DNA of 64,000 nt from Heterodera schachtii (GCA_023374025.1 SIJG01000011.1:1075343-1139342); one strand, 5' to 3'. Positions 34,790 to 46,724 are shown, numbered from the stretch's first letter. A program made the numbers and translations. The notes: generated by a model from the sequence alone, not told the origin.

Positions 34790-37304
34790 AAATAATCAAA
34801 AGCAAATTTACTTTATTTAATAAAAATTTGGTAAAAAGTGTTAAAAAAATTCAAAATTTCTTTAAATTTTTTGCTTTTTCTCCCATGAAAATGCCATTGT
34901 TATTTAAAAAACCCAATCTTTAGGGGTGTACTTTTTCTTTGAAAAATTTCTTCTTTAACCCAAAAGCGATTATAACCGAAAGCGAAAACTGAGGGACGAT
35001 CAAAAACCAAAAACGAAAGCCAGTGGTCCAAAACTAATCGAAAACGGAAGTATCGGTTAGTAAGCCGAACCAACTCTAATGTTTTGTTTAAAAATTACAA
35101 AAATTTGCTATTTTTGATGATTTTTAAAAAATGAGGGTTAAAAAGGACCTATTAGGAAATAAGGTACTTCTAATATATTAAATTCTGCCTTGGAAAAATA
35201 TAAAATGAGAGACCGGAACATCGATTCTTTTTCGGACAATTTTTGTATTTTATAAAAATCAAAATTTTATGAAGAATTATTTTTAAAATTTCAACAATAA
35301 ACTAAAAAATAATTGTATTAGTGGCATAAAAAATGATTCTCAGAGTAATGAAAATTAAATAAATGAATCCGATAAATCATCAGTCGGATAATTGCATAAT
35401 TGTAACGACATTGACAGTTAAATCACCTTGAAAAAGCAAAATATAAAATATTAATCTGATCTAATTTATTGAATAAAAGTTTTGCAAACATTCCTATAAA
35501 AACCGGTTAAAACTTTTCACCTTCTGTGCAAGAAAACTAATTATTTAATTTTTAATAATTATATCAAAACTCTAAAAACAAATTAAATTGAAATGAACGA
35601 AGAAAAATAGAATAAGATCAAAAGAAATTTATACAATTTAATTAATCCTTGTTTGTATAAAGAGAAAATAATAATTGATGTATATGATTTTACCCAAAAA
35701 TATAATAAAATATTAAAAATAATTAAATGGAAAAATATCGGAAAAATTTATAAAATTGTTATTTAATTTTTAAAAGAAAATATAAATTATTTTTATAATA
35801 CAAGTGTCAAAATTTGTTTATTAGCGGGTGAGCCTTTGTTGCTCCCACTCCCAACTTGTGTTAAATAAATGATTCGTATATTATTGCATAAAATTAATGG
35901 ATGGTAAAATCAAAGTCTACGCCAAATTCAGTACGATTAATACCAGATTAGTGAGCGAGATTAAAGCTTACCCGTGGACAAAAAATAAAGAATTAATGAT
36001 AGAGTTAAAAAAAAATTCATTTTTAATAAAGAATTTATAACTCAATTGGTAAGATTTTGTATATGGAAATCGGATGAGATAAATAGATTTAATATTTTTA
36101 TTAAATTAAAAATTATTATTAAGTAATCCTCAAAAAATAAAATTTTGGAAAAACCGAAATAATATTTTTGTTTCCAAAATAAAATTTTCTAGCAAATTGA
36201 TTTTTTTGTCAAAAAAAAACTTGTTTTGCGCCCGTAGTACACTTGTTTACAGTTAAAATAATACATACCTTCTTAATCAAAATAGAAGCTAGATATTAAT
36301 TTAAAATTTTCATTAAAACAACAGATAATATTATTAATACAATAACAAGAGTATGAAATTTAAATGTAAAGTAAAAAATTTTGCAAAAATGAAAATTAAG
36401 CAAAAATACAAAAAATCAGAAAATAAATAATTTTCATTAATAGATTAAATTATTAATTCATCTGGTATTTCTTACATATATGTGTTAATTTAAATTATCA
36501 TAATATAACAATCTCATAAATATATAAATACCCAAAAAATAAAAAGTAATAATGTGAAAGAGTCGCAGCATCCGCGGCATTTCATTAGCTTATTGAGAAA
36601 ATTTGATAAAGGACCTTAATTTCAGAACAAGAATTAATATAAGCATTCTTAATAAAATGAAATTCTCATTAATTTGAATAACTAAAATTAAGTTGAAAAC
36701 TTAATAAAAAAGTAAGAAGGTTCATTAAAATTATTCTAGCAAAAATTTCGAATAAGGCAAAACTCAATTCTGTTTAACAAAATGAATAAAAACAAGTGAA
36801 ATACAAAACCGCACGTCATATTTTAAAAATATTTAAAATTACAATTCATGATATCTGACAATAAAAAATAATCGGTATTCAAATGATTTGGACACATTTT
36901 GCAAGAAAAATTCATAATATATAATTTTTATAAATTGCCAAAAAACTCTAAAAAACAACAAAATGTTTCCTATGGGCGCCAAAACACTGCTTAAAAGCTT
37001 TGAATTTTGAGGAATGTTTTTAGCTTTTTCCATAATCTTTCCAAAATCTGCACTTATTAGAAAGGTCTAATGTTTTGAAAATAATTTATTGAGAAAGATG
37101 TGCTGAGTTCCAAGCTTAGCAGTTTAAATCGTGTAAAATCGATTACTGATCAAAGCACATAAGCATTTTGCAAAAAAATGAAAATAGACGAAAGTTAAAA
37201 ATTACAATGAAAATAGAATTATCATTTAGATTTCTTCAAATAAAAATAATATGAATAAAAGAAATACGCAACCAACCGAATTGATTGAATTGTAGATAAA
37301 GACC
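34790..37304. other. AT-rich intergenic DNA
   Basis: No gene recognised. AGAGACCGGAAC at about 35211 is a lone hAT-like end. Confidence 0.4.
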
Positions 37305-37691
37305 ATGTTACACCCCTAAGAATTGAAAAAAGTTTTCACAAAAACTGATTCGCTTTTTTTTGATAAAAATTTTTGGTTTAAAAATTGTGCTTATTCGTAA
37401 AAAACTTTAAAACAATTGAAATATTACTAAAATTAAGTTTTTTAATTAATTTTTACGTGAATTTTATTTGCCTATTTTTCTGCCTATTTAATGCCTATTT
37501 CGCGATTTTTTGTGCCTAAAAATTCAAAATTAAAATATAAAACAATAACAAAAATAAAAAACATTAAGTTAGTGTCGCTTTTTCTTAAGTTACTTTAAAA
37601 AATTTTCAAAGCGCATTTTTCGTTTATCACACAAATATTTATAATTTTATTAACTAATAATAGTTTCATTAGTCATTTTTCTTTTCTCAAG

Positions 37692-38965
37692 ATTGTTGAC
37701 AAATTCGGTTGGGGATGGTTGAGTCAATTTGCCAAACAAAATCCGCGGCTCATTTGCGGAGGGATTCCGTTGGCAGCAATGGTTGAAAATTGCACCGTGA
37801 AGGTGGGTAAAAATTAATTTATGGATTTTCTTATGGCTCGGCTGGGCAGTAAATATCAAAAGCAATATGAATGGAACAGAATTTATCGGATACCGTACGG
37901 ACCATACAGTAAATACCATATAAATCGATAAATGCCCTATAAAGAAATAAAATACGAAATTTAATAACATGCCAATTATTATACCTTTGCCGAAATACGG
38001 TACGAATTGATGTTAAATTTTTGACAAATGAAGGTGAACATTGGCGGTTTTGGCTCCTTCCCAAAATGCGAATGCGGCAACTGAATTTGTGATCCCGGCC
38101 GATAAAAACCCATTCACCACCTATGCCATGTACGCGGCAATTTTGAAGGGGACAAAGCATCCCGAGGCCGCCAAGCTGTTCATGAGTTGGCAGTTGGACA
38201 CTGACGGACCGGTGAGTGAAATTAGAAACAGAGAGAATACCCATTATGGGGGTGCTGCTATCCAGGCTGAACATCATTTCTGAATACGAATGTCACCCGT
38301 AAGCAATTAAAATTAAATGCTGCTTTTGATGAAAAATTTCTTTTTCAAATGAACAGATATAAATTTATTTGTGTTATTAGTAGGGATGATATTTTTAATT
38401 GATAAAAAAGGCTTCTTTGGGGGTATTTTTCGGAAATTTTAGGGCTATAAAAACCTATCATCCCTTATTTTAGGGTCTATTCGAGGATTTTTGTGCCTAT
38501 TTAATGCCTATTTTGCGAATTTTTTCTGCCTTTTTAGATGTCTACTTCGTGATTTTTTGTGCCTAAAATCCCAACCCTAGTTATTAGCATGGAATATTTA
38601 AAAAAAATTAATAAACAGGGTTGTACAAAAAAAGTTTAAATAAATTTGTTTTATCATTTGCATAACCATTATTTTTTGCATTCTTTTTCTCTAATTTCGT
38701 TTCTTTCAATGCATAAACATGAAACATGCACATTTTCATATCAATTTTTCAGAGTTCGGTCCAGACTTGGTCAGTGCGTACGGATGTGCAGCCAAAGCAA
38801 AACCGAAGACAAATATGGGAATATCCGAACTCAAGCCATCAGAAATTTGTTGAATTCATGTCCAATATTGATGGTCGGCAACTCTTTGGCCGATAAATTG
38901 CCCTGTTTTTGGTCACCAGCAACTGCGTCATTCGACCGTTTGAGACTAATGTACGACCTCAGTGA
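37692..38965 (+). pseudogene. Extracellular solute-binding-protein-like pseudogene, 3' half
   Basis: Bacterial and fungal homologues are secreted or periplasmic ligand-binding proteins of ABC uptake systems. Three exons of the C-terminal half are in order. Exon 37692-37802 (KFGWGWLSQFAKQNPRLICG) has a consensus acceptor and donor. Exon 38034-38211 carries ATEFVIPADKNPFTTYAMYA and KGTKHPEAAKLFMSW. Exon 38753-38965 carries TWSVRTDV and IWEYPNSSHQKF. Damage: a frameshift between the GGF and LAPSQ stretches of the second exon, and an in-frame TAA at 38894-38896 in the last, where the spacer copy has CAG. The second intron holds a hAT element (38381-38579). The N-terminal half is missing. The split by nematode-type introns argues against contamination and for old horizontal acquisition (inference). 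Confidence 0.78.
38381..38579. mobile_element. 199-bp hAT element in an intron
   Basis: Ends TAGGGATGATATTTTTA and AAAATCCCAACCCTA, with a perfect 8-bp duplication GTTATTAG (38373-38380 and 38580-38587). The equivalent insertion is seen, altered, at about 61350 and half-preserved at about 10378. Confidence 0.88.
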
Positions 38966-39547
38966 TCATTGATCAGAACTTTGTTATTTTTACTTTTTTG
39001 AAAAATTTCCAAAATGTCAATACGTGTCGGGTGTCGTTTCGGCCAAGGCTATAATTTTTATTAGTTCACCAAATTTATAAATGGTAGCTTTAAAAAATTA
39101 AAGAAATCCGAAAAGGCGAGAGTTTTTAGCATATATATTAGCCAAAAGTTTTGGTGCCTGCGGGCGACGCCGGGAGAAAATTAATTTTTTAATAAAATTA
39201 ATTAAGAAACCTATAAAATTTTCGGACTTTTCTGCTCGACGAATCTCAATAGGGTTATCCGATCAAAGAAGGATGGGGTGTCGAATGCAGAAAAATTGAA
39301 ATTTTAATTAAGGCCTGGATTCAGATACGATCGAGTTTTTTTTGTTCAAAAAATCAAAAAAGAGCAATGGCACCTAATCATTTCCATTCTCAATCAGTGA
39401 TTGTTCCTTTCTTCTGCTGATCACTGGGCCACTGCTGGACTCTTTAAAGGCAAAATTATGCGTTGCTTTGTGCTGCTGCTGGCGGAGACAATGGCCTAAA
39501 GCAATTTGATGAATAATTTCGAAACAAAAAACAAATATATCCGCTGC

Positions 39548-40606
39548 TTACCCAATGCAATTAATGTCACTATTAAATCCAAAATAGAGGATGTTCAAAT
39601 TGTTTGAATTTCCATCTTCCCAATGAATAGGCGCTGTCCCCACAATTGGACATCGCCTCAGCAGCCAAAGACTCAGAAAACTGTGAATTTCATGATCCCC
39701 ATCCTTCGTCAGTGTCAGCGTTTCTTTGGCCCATTCGTTCACCAATTTAAATAGCTCAATTTTTGTTGACGTATAAAGTTCAAGTCGAATTTTGTAATTG
39801 GCAGAAATGGTGGCACGGAGAAATGCCTAAACAAAGCGATAAATCAAAAGCAAGGGTTAACCCGAATCCAACATTTTTTCACTTATGAATAACAAATATG
39901 TGTGGTAAAAACAGTTGGTCGGGAACAGGAGTCCCATGAAAAAACCGGGAATTCCGTTTCCAAAATTTCATTAGTCAAAAAACTATTTTTAGCACAAAAT
40001 TTTGGTCTCAATAATGCTGAAATTGCCTAAAACAAATTCATGATCGCAGTGATCAACATCATTTCTTTAGTAATTTTGGCAACTGACCTGCTTGAAATTG
40101 TTGATCCATTCAAGAGTTCCTGATGTAGTAAGGTAACTGCAACGCAATTGCTTCGGCCGGCCACCGGTGGTCGGAGTGTGCAACCATTTGGACATAATTT
40201 GACCAGCAGTCGCATTTGGCCCATCGTTGCCAATTTGGTCGGGTAATAGAACATTTGAATTGATAGAATTCAGGTTGAGATCGAACAGAACTGTCGGCGA
40301 AATGAGACGGAGCAAATTGTTCAGATGTTCCTCGTTGGAAAAGGCCAAACGGTGAATGGTTGTCATGGAGAAATGCGATGACGGAATGGTCTATGTACCT
40401 AAAAAAGCAATGATTTGTTGTAATTTCGATATCTATCAAATTTTGAAGAATTACTTAATCTGAAGGTCCTTAAAGCGAATTTTTCTGGTCAGCGGCTCCG
40501 AGTGTTTGAAGTTGCCCATGAAAACGTAAAGCTTTGGCTCTTCTGCGACTTTGTTTTCCATGCCATGGCGGAAACCATAAATCTCCCCGCGTTTCCAACG
40601 ATACCA
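39548..40606 (-). pseudogene. F-box-like family pseudogene, nearly full set of exons
   Basis: Three exons on the minus strand. Exon 1 (about 40606-40455) gives GMENKVAEEPKLYVFMGNFK. Exon 2 (40398-40088) opens with YIDHSVIAFLH and later reads LNNLLRLISPTVLFDLNL, GPNATAGQIMSKWLHTP and LEWINNFKQ. Exon 3 (39826-39548) reads FLRATISANYKI, ELFKLVNEWAKETLTL and ends FGFNSDINCIG. Introns of 56 and 261 nt have GT-AG ends. Inside exon 2 the frame shifts after YIDHSVIAFLH and about 40 family residues are missing, so it is broken. This is the cyst-nematode expanded F-box-like family; no F-box is visible and the biochemical role is unknown. It converges tail to tail with the solute-binding pseudogene and is the source-like relative of the palindrome-arm copies. 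Confidence 0.78.
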
Positions 40607-40810
40607 AATTTACACCCACTTTATGACTAAATTTTCGAATTTAGAAAATTCGAATCTTCTAATTTTTTTTTTTTGGTTTTTGATCAAAAAAAATTAATAA
40701 TATTTTTTGAAGTTATGAATGTATGACCTGAACATCATCGTAATCGTGATCATCTTGGTGTTGTTGTTGTTGTACATCACCGGTGTTGCCATTGGTGTCG
40801 AAATGATTTT

Positions 40811-41990
40811 TTACCACTGTCCGTCCATTTGTTGTTGTCGTCGTCGTTTGATGGTTGTCCAACGCCGACGAGTGGTGCTCCGTTTTGAAATTTTGTCGCT
40901 GCTAAAGACAAATTGCAAGGCGCCACCGGAAAACTGTTTGAAAATTTAAGTTGAAATTAGAAGATAAAAATGAGTACTTCGCTCCTTCTCCGTACGAAAA
41001 TTGTAAATATTTTTTACCGAAACCTAAGATTTTTCATAAAAATATCTATGAGTTCTGGCGCTTACCACTGAAACTCGCTCAAAAAGCTGTTGTTGGTGTG
41101 CCGAGTTGGCCAAAAATGAGTGAAGCATTTGCGCCTTTTGCTCAATGAATTCGTCCGAAGGCAATGGCAAACCCTGAAAAACACATTTAATAATAATAAT
41201 AATTTATATAAAAATTGAGCTAAAAAATAACAAGAAAATTCAATTTTCGGGCAAAAAAAAAAAAAATTTTATTCCAAACCCAAAAATTCTAATGAAATTG
41301 AATTGCATTTCGTTAAATTTTACGATTTCTTTCTTCAAAAAAGCGCACCGCAAAAAAAAAACGTCGAAAAATTTTTTTGAGCTCTTTTTTCAATTTCGTA
41401 AAAATTTTAGCCTCTGAGGGGGGGTGGGGGGACTCGTAAAGGCAAATTTCTGAGCCAATGCTTTGGCTACACCTTTGTTTAAAACCGCTTTTTTTGCGAT
41501 GAGTTTTCCAAGTCTTTTAAGAAAAATGTTGTTTTTTTTTTTGGTTCGGCGGTACCAATAAACACCGCTGGAAATTTATTTTTGAGATTTTTAATGAATT
41601 CTTTAAGATTGGCGCATAGCAAAAACAAACAAACAGAAAAAAGGTCATCAAAATCTCGACGGCCGACCACCTTTCGCAAAAAATTTTCCACCCCCCCCCC
41701 CCAAATTTAATGTATGCATTGGCGAGGAATGGAAAAATTTTTTTTCCAACCCCCTTATAAAATCCGCTAAATTTTCCCGGATTTGTCCCACTTAAAGACT
41801 GGTAGAAAATGTGCAATTTCACCTGAATGTCCATGTCGGCCATCCACGGCCCGTAGTCCACCAAGTCGGGCTTCTGATCAGCGACCTGACCGAAGCCAAA
41901 GTAGCCAAGTTGGAAGACGAAAATGCGCCTGCGCGGGAACGCCATTTGGTGCAAATCGACGGGACCGACCACAGCGCCAATTGGCGCAAT
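40811..41990 (-). CDS. Unidentified gene, last three exons
   Basis: Exons 41990-41823, 41173-41066 and 40933-40811 all start and end in phase 0 with good GT-AG sites, and give 56, 36 and 40 codons before a TAA. Exon 1 contains DLHQMAFPRRRIFVFQLGYF and LVDYGPWMADMDIQ. Exon 2 reads LPLPSDEFIEQKAQMLHSFL. Exon 3 ends basic and glutamine-rich (TTRRRWTTIKRRRQQQMDGQ). Higher GC than its surroundings and consistent phasing support a real coding end. I do not recognise the family. The first intron (41174-41822) carries a degenerate GATA-loop hairpin. Earlier exons would overlap the F-box-like copy on the opposite strand and were not found. Confidence 0.6.
41546..41571 (+). repeat. GC hairpin, degenerate, in an intron
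   Basis: CGGCGGTACC, AATA, then AACACCGCTGG: the stem is partly kept and the loop is changed. It lies in the first intron of the unidentified minus-strand gene. Confidence 0.55.
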
Positions 41991-42317
41991 CTGAAAAAAT
42001 AAAAGTGGATTCTTTCTTTTTTGAAAAAAAAAAAATTTTTTTTTGGGTTGGTAATGAATTAATTGCCCAATTGGCGGATTTTGAAAAATTCTCTCTCGGT
42101 TTTTGGGATACTTTTTTGCACATAGATGGGAGGCAAAAAAAAAGACAAAAAACTTGTGAAAATGGAATTGCTTTTTGAACAACCATTGCGTACCCTCCCC
42201 CGAATTCGACGACAAAAAGTGAAATTTTTACCCGATTTTGAAAATTTTCATTTTTCCAATAAATTTTTTTGTGTTTTGCCGGCTCCAAAATTGGCGATGT
42301 TTTTGAGCCCAAACACT

Positions 42318-43419
42318 GAGGCTGAAAATGCCATATTTTGTGTATGTGACGATTTGTGCCATTTCCGTTGCCGGACAGTCCGCTGCCCCAAAAATCCGTT
42401 TAAGGGACCTTCAAATTAAGTAATTTTAACTCAAAACACGCCCCTAATTAATTCTAGAAAACATCCATTTCAGTTTCATTGATCACTCCGTCATCGAATT
42501 TCTCAGTGCCAATCCGCAGATTTTCGCCAAATCCACCCAGTTAGCGGTGGACATATTTTCAACAAAAACTGTTGTCACGCCCATTTGGGATGTTTTTTTT
42601 GCGCCAAATTTGGCCCATTTTGGGTCAAACATTCGCCATTTGAACATTTTCCCCGGTTGATCACTTGGACAACTTTCTTCGTATCATTTCGCCAACAATT
42701 TTCTCTGATCTCACTCGGCTGAATTCAATCCAATCTTATGTGATGTTCCCCGACCAACTTGCTGATGATGATGGGCCACCAACTGCAGCTTCTTCTGCTG
42801 GCCAAGTGTTGTCCAAATGGCTGCACTCTCCGAGAAAAGACGGACAACCGAAGCGATTGCGTTGCTTAAACCATTGTTTGTATGCATCAGGCAGAAGAAT
42901 TTTGAATGGATCAACAGTTTCAAAGAGGTCGTTTTTTTTTTGGGAAGGAGGGAACCGACGGTGCTGAAAGATGCCAGAATGACCGGGCTCGTTTAACAAT
43001 AGACTGGGCAAACTCATACATGAAAAGGGGGGAGGGGAAGCGGCCTATTTTGCGAAGTGGTTCGACCCATGCCTGATAAAAACAAAAACAAAATCCCTTT
43101 TTAACCGGGATGCCCAGGGCGCAGAACTTTTCTCAATGTTTACAGGGTTCTGGCGACCCGGAAAAAGACGGAGCGACCCGAGCCCGCCCGATCTCCAATT
43201 ATGGCATTTAATTTTGGCATTTGCTTTGTCCAGGTATTTCTCCGTGCCACCTCTTCCGCCAATTACTACATAAATTTTGCAATTGTTTCTTCTGCTGCTG
43301 TGCCCAATTTGTCACAGCCAACTGAGCATTTTGAATTGGTCAATGAACGGACGAAGGAAAAGCTGACACTGCAGAAAGAAGTGGATTTTGGCGACATTTG
43401 TTGGTGGATTAATTTTTAA
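42318..43419 (+). pseudogene. F-box-like family copy with frameshifts
   Basis: The 5' exon remnant (42318-42419) reads NAIFCVCDDLCHFRCRTVRC and ends at a GTAAT donor. Exon 42474-42927 begins FIDHSVIEFLSAN and runs through IRHLNIF, DNFLRIISPTIFSDL, SYVMFPDQLADDDGPP and VLSKWLHSPRKDGQPKRL. Then the frame changes near 42870 and continues as FEWINSFKE to the donor at 42928. Exon 43234-43419 reads VFLRATSSANYYI and FELVNERTKEKLTL, then stops early after ICWWINF. Introns are 54 and 306 nt. It keeps the central region missing from the other copies, so it is the most complete in the window, but a shift in the first exon, one near 42870 and the short C-terminus suggest a pseudogene (or assembly indels). 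Confidence 0.75.
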
Positions 43420-43430
43420 TGCATTATTAA

Positions 43431-43917
43431 TAGAGACCGGACAAGAGGGTCGGTCGGTCGGTTTCGGTATAAAAACCGAAAAAAATCGAATAAACAAAAA
43501 ATTTTCGGTCGTTCGGTTTCGGTTAAAAAACCGAAAAAAACCGAAACCGAAAAAAACCGAAGAAAAATTTTTGGTTTATTTCGATTTTTTTGAATTTGTT
43601 AATTTATTTTTTCCAAAAATGCAAGAAACCATTTTTATTGATCGAAAAATGCTCTTTAATATTTATATTGAATTTTTTTAAAGAAATTTTTGCTTCTTCT
43701 GCCAAAGCTAAATTATTAGGGCCCCGACTTTTAGTGCCGAAAAATCTCAAAATAGTTAACTAAAATAGTGACGAAAGTGCCAAAATAGTGACCAAATATT
43801 GAAAAAAGTGCGAAATAGTGACCTACTTTTCAGCCAAAAAATCTCTTAATGGTCCATAAATTTGACTATTTTTGCTTTTCAAAACCGCTTTTTTGCTGCG
43901 CAATTTTTCAAAAACTA
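43431..43917. mobile_element. Fragments of two hAT elements
   Basis: TAGAGACCGGAC at 43431 begins a GGTCGG and AAACCGAAA-rich element whose other end is missing. TAGGGCCCCGACTTTTAGTG at about 43717 starts a second fragment related to the end of the element at 53380 (shared AATAGTTAACTAAAATAGTGA). Confidence 0.6.
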
Positions 43918-44217
43918 GGAATAAGCAGGGCTACCCTTTGTACTTATTTGTAAGTATTGTACTTATTTGGAGGGTGCAAAACTTACAAATTTAAAATGTA
44001 CTTATTTGTAAGTATTGTACTTATTTGAGCTCAAGGTACTTATTTTGTACTTATTTTTTGGGACTCAAAGAAAAATTCCGATTTTTATAGCAATATTTGA
44101 AAGAAAAATTATGTTTTGAAGCGAATTTTTAAACAAAATCTTAACGAGACTCGCTAAATATTCTAAATTTCGAAAGAAAGTTCTATGATCACATTTTTTA
44201 GAGCTTAAATTACGTTA

Positions 44218-44295
44218 ATGGCTCCACCAAACCGCAAATATAAATTGCACGCTGATTATGAGCGTGAATTTCAAGGCATAAAAAGGAGCATTTGA
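44218..44295 (+). pseudogene. BED-finger/hAT transposase N-terminal remnant
   Basis: A 25-codon reading, MAPPNRKYKLHADYEREFQG then IKRSI and stop. K-Y-K-x-x-x-x-(Y/W)-x-x-E-F followed by an I-K-x-S stretch is how many hAT/ZBED-type transposases begin, just before the zinc-finger cysteines. The finger and catalytic domain are missing. Its place inside an element with hAT ends supports the assignment, although it is short. Confidence 0.5.
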
Positions 44296-44342
44296 ACATA
44301 TTTTTTTAACAAAATTCATGAAAAAGCCCAAAAAAAATTTTT

Positions 44343-44369
44343 CCGTCGGCGCCTATCGGCGCCGCAGTG
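44343..44369 (-). repeat. GATA-loop GC hairpin, one arm degenerate
   Basis: CCGTCGGCGCC, TATC, GGCGCCGCAGTG: the core seven pairs are kept and the distal stem is lost. Confidence 0.6.
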
Positions 44370-44476
44370 CCACAAAATTCCGCTGAGATTTCAAAAATTG
44401 ACCTAAAATTTGCCATTCAAAATTGGCCTTTTTGGTGAAAATTTGTTACCAGTCGCGCTAAATTACAAAATTTTTT

Positions 44477-44502
44477 CCGGCGGCGCCTACCGGCACCGCC
44501 GG
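44477..44502 (-). repeat. GC hairpin with full stem
   Basis: CCGGCGGCGCC, TACC, GGCACCGCCGG: full 11-pair stem, loop changed by one base from TATC (minus-strand GATA). Confidence 0.8.
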
Positions 44503-44861
44503 ACCCCTATTCCTCAAAATTTTTTGGAAAAAGCACGCCGCAAAAAATATTAAAAATCTGATTTTTTGATCCCGAATGAATTGATAATAATTTACAAATT
44601 GCTTATGTTTTAAACAAAATCGTTAAAACCGATTTACGGAAATGTATAAATATAAATTTCTCGTTTCTAAGCCGGAATTGCTCAGAAAAATAGTTGGCGG
44701 CGAGAAATATGTTGCTAATGCTTGATTTTGTTGAATAAAAATGTGATTTAAAGTTTGGAAGCATATTTGAAAAAATGTACTTATTTTTGACCCTTAAAAC
44801 TTATTTTTGACCAGCGAAATACTTATTTTGGGAAATTTTCAAGGGTAGCCCTGGGAATAAG

Positions 44862-45676
44862 GGGTTCACGCTGTAGAAATTCTTTGAAAATTTAATACGA
44901 TTTGTTAACAGAGTTTGTAGGAAATTAACTATTTTGCTATTTTGGGTCAAATTTTTAAAAGAGATATTAATAAGGTGGATGCCATCCGGCGGTGCGATAG
45001 GCGCCGCCGGGAAAATTTCACAAAATTTGAATGAACTTTGCGATGAAAATGAGTTCATTTTAAATTAATTAATTTATCCAAAAATATTTGGCATTTTGTC
45101 CAAAAATTCTCAAAAATTTCCCCCAGCGGCTCCTATCGGCATAACCGGACCCTAAAAATCCTAAATTTTCTTAAAAAAATTTTCCCCAAAATTTTCTTTT
45201 TAATCAAATTTTATTTTAAAAAACTTTTACGGTGATCCGCATCCATTTGTTTCTGTACACGAAGGTCTTGTGGCATATGTGTACAAATTGTCGGTGTATT
45301 CATTGCTTAGGTCAGCTAAAATAAATTATGAAATAATTCGAATGTAATGGTGCCGAGAGTAAAACATAATTTTATGCCATAAAAAGTTTCGAGTTTTTAA
45401 TTATTTGTTCTAATTTTTCCAGGACATTGTAGAATATTAAAATTTAAAAGTAAAGCATTGTGAAAGGCAATATGACACCTTTAATTAGAAGAAATGGGTC
45501 CTGAAATGGGTACATTGTTGCACTGAGGCGGTAATTTTCAGACCCTGAGCACTGAAAACAAAAAATAAAATTATTTTTACGAGTGCCAATTATTTTTCGA
45601 TATTAGGGATTAATTTTTATATTTTAAATAATTTGCGTATTAATATTTGTTTGTCTTACTAATCGTATATTTTCAG
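44862..45676. other. Intergenic with hairpin module copies
   Basis: No gene recognised. Contains the companion block TTGTTAACAGAGTTTGTAG at about 44898, a hairpin at 44986 and a degenerate one at 45123-45148. Confidence 0.45.
44986..45010 (+). repeat. GATA-loop GC hairpin, one base shorter
   Basis: CCGGCGGTGC, GATA, GGCGCCGCCGG: one C is missing next to the loop. Confidence 0.75.
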
Positions 45677-45863
45677 AAGATGCCTTCTTTTCGTCTCGTC
45701 CAATTTTTCGATCATTTTTATTACTTTTATCGAATTTCGAAAACCTTTGTTCGATATGCTTTCACTTCCGCTGCCCAGCCTAATCTCTTTTACCGCCAAG
45801 CATTGCTTCTCCGGAATTCCATCCGCTTTTCCATTTTTGGCAAAAGCAACATAAACCTTTTAG
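45677..45863 (+). CDS. Possible exon, unidentified
   Basis: Between a strong acceptor (TATTTTCAG) and a GTATTA donor the plus strand reads open: KMPSFRLVQFFDHFYYFYR, then YAFTSAAQPNLFYRQALLLR and FSIFGKSNINLL. It is richer in GC than its flanks. The arginine-containing, aromatic N-terminus without acidic residues could be a mitochondrial targeting segment, but this is speculation. No family recognised and no neighbouring exon found. Confidence 0.3.
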
Positions 45864-46235
45864 GTATTATTTGATTATTTTTATTAAAAAAACATAAAAA
45901 ATTTTCCATAAAATTTAAAAGAAAAAACTAATGCTTTTTTTATCTTCGAAAATACTTTTTAATCTTTTAGGGGAAGAAATTTCAACTTAAGAATTTAATA
46001 GAAAACAATTATTTGCCAGTTGACGACCAATCCGTATAAAATTGCCTCAATTTCACCTTTTTCCGTTACAAAATTGTTCTTAAATTTTAAATTCAATAAA
46101 ACGATTGGGGACCCGAATTAATATTTTTTCCGAAGCTTCAACGGATCAAAAAGCGTGGAAACTCAGTTTTTTTTTTTAAAAAAGCGAATGCAAATTATTG
46201 GATTTTTAGAAATCTTATATAATAAAGTTGAGTGT
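45864..46235. other. AT-rich intergenic DNA
   Basis: No gene or element seen. Confidence 0.4.
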
Positions 46236-46245
46236 TTGTGCTATG

Positions 46246-46721
46246 GGTCCACCTCGTTTCGGCGCTCACGTTTCGGCGCTCGCGTTTCGGCGCTCACGTT
46301 TCGGCGCGCTCGTTTCGGCGCCAGCATGTTTTTCCACTATAGCTTTCTATAACTTTTTTCAATGTCATCCAAATCCAACTTTTTTGATATCATTCGAAAG
46401 CTTAATCTGTTTAGAAGCTTTTTCTAAGCTATTGCTTCACGATTAGACAAATACAAAAAAAGTTATACATGCAAATTGCGAAAAAGTCTAAATTTTCAAG
46501 TTTTTTCTTAATAAAAATTTTTCCAGGCTTAAAAATCTATTCTTTTTTTGTTAGGCTAATAGAGCATGATAAGAGCTTTCGAATGATACCAAGATTGTTG
46601 GATTTGGATGCCAAAGAAAAAAGCTTAAGTGGAAAAACGAGCTGCCGCCGAAACGAGCGCGCCGAAACGTGAGCGCCGAAACGTGAGCGCCGAAACGAGC
46701 GCGCCGAAATGAGTGGGTCCC
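46246..46721. mobile_element. MULE-like element 1 (outer, interrupted flank)
   Basis: The ends are tandem arrays of a GGCGCTCACGTTTC-type unit (46256-46325) and their inverted copies (46645-46710). Target duplication TTGTGCTAT(G) is at 46236-46245 on the left and at 48227-48236 on the right, because element 2 inserted at its right border. An inner inverted pair with ATCATTCGAAAGC resembles the element at 19274. Confidence 0.8.
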
Positions 46722-46724
46722 TTG

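Larger units (their letters stand above)
37305..40607. repeat. Segmental-duplication unit (solute-binding plus F-box-like)
   Basis: The left part (about 37305-38450) matches about 59860-61440. The right part (38464-39618 and about 40380-40607) matches the palindrome spacer and right arm (10268-11343 and about 11427-11656). The left border falls inside a hAT element that is complete in the other copy (59751-60115). Confidence 0.82.
43926..44853. mobile_element. hAT element with BED remnant
   Basis: Ends CAGGGCTACCCTTTG and CAAGGGTAGCCCTG, with a perfect 8-bp duplication GGAATAAG (43918-43925 and 44854-44861). Subterminal GTACTTATTTGTAAG repeats. Two GC hairpins and a transposase-start remnant lie inside. 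Confidence 0.9.

Noticed and set aside
37650..38277. Minus-strand open frames of 106 and 148 residues
   Set aside because: They are antisense to the solute-binding exons on the plus strand, which have family motifs and matching splice sites.
37692..38965. Bacterial contamination as the source of the solute-binding sequences
   Set aside because: They are split by GT-AG introns, lie in nematode-type repeats and carry hAT insertions with target duplications.
40719..40949. 76-residue frame with a hydrophobic N-terminus
   Set aside because: Antisense to the last exon of the minus-strand gene and to an AAC-rich stretch; the hydrophobicity comes from the complement of asparagine/threonine-type codons.
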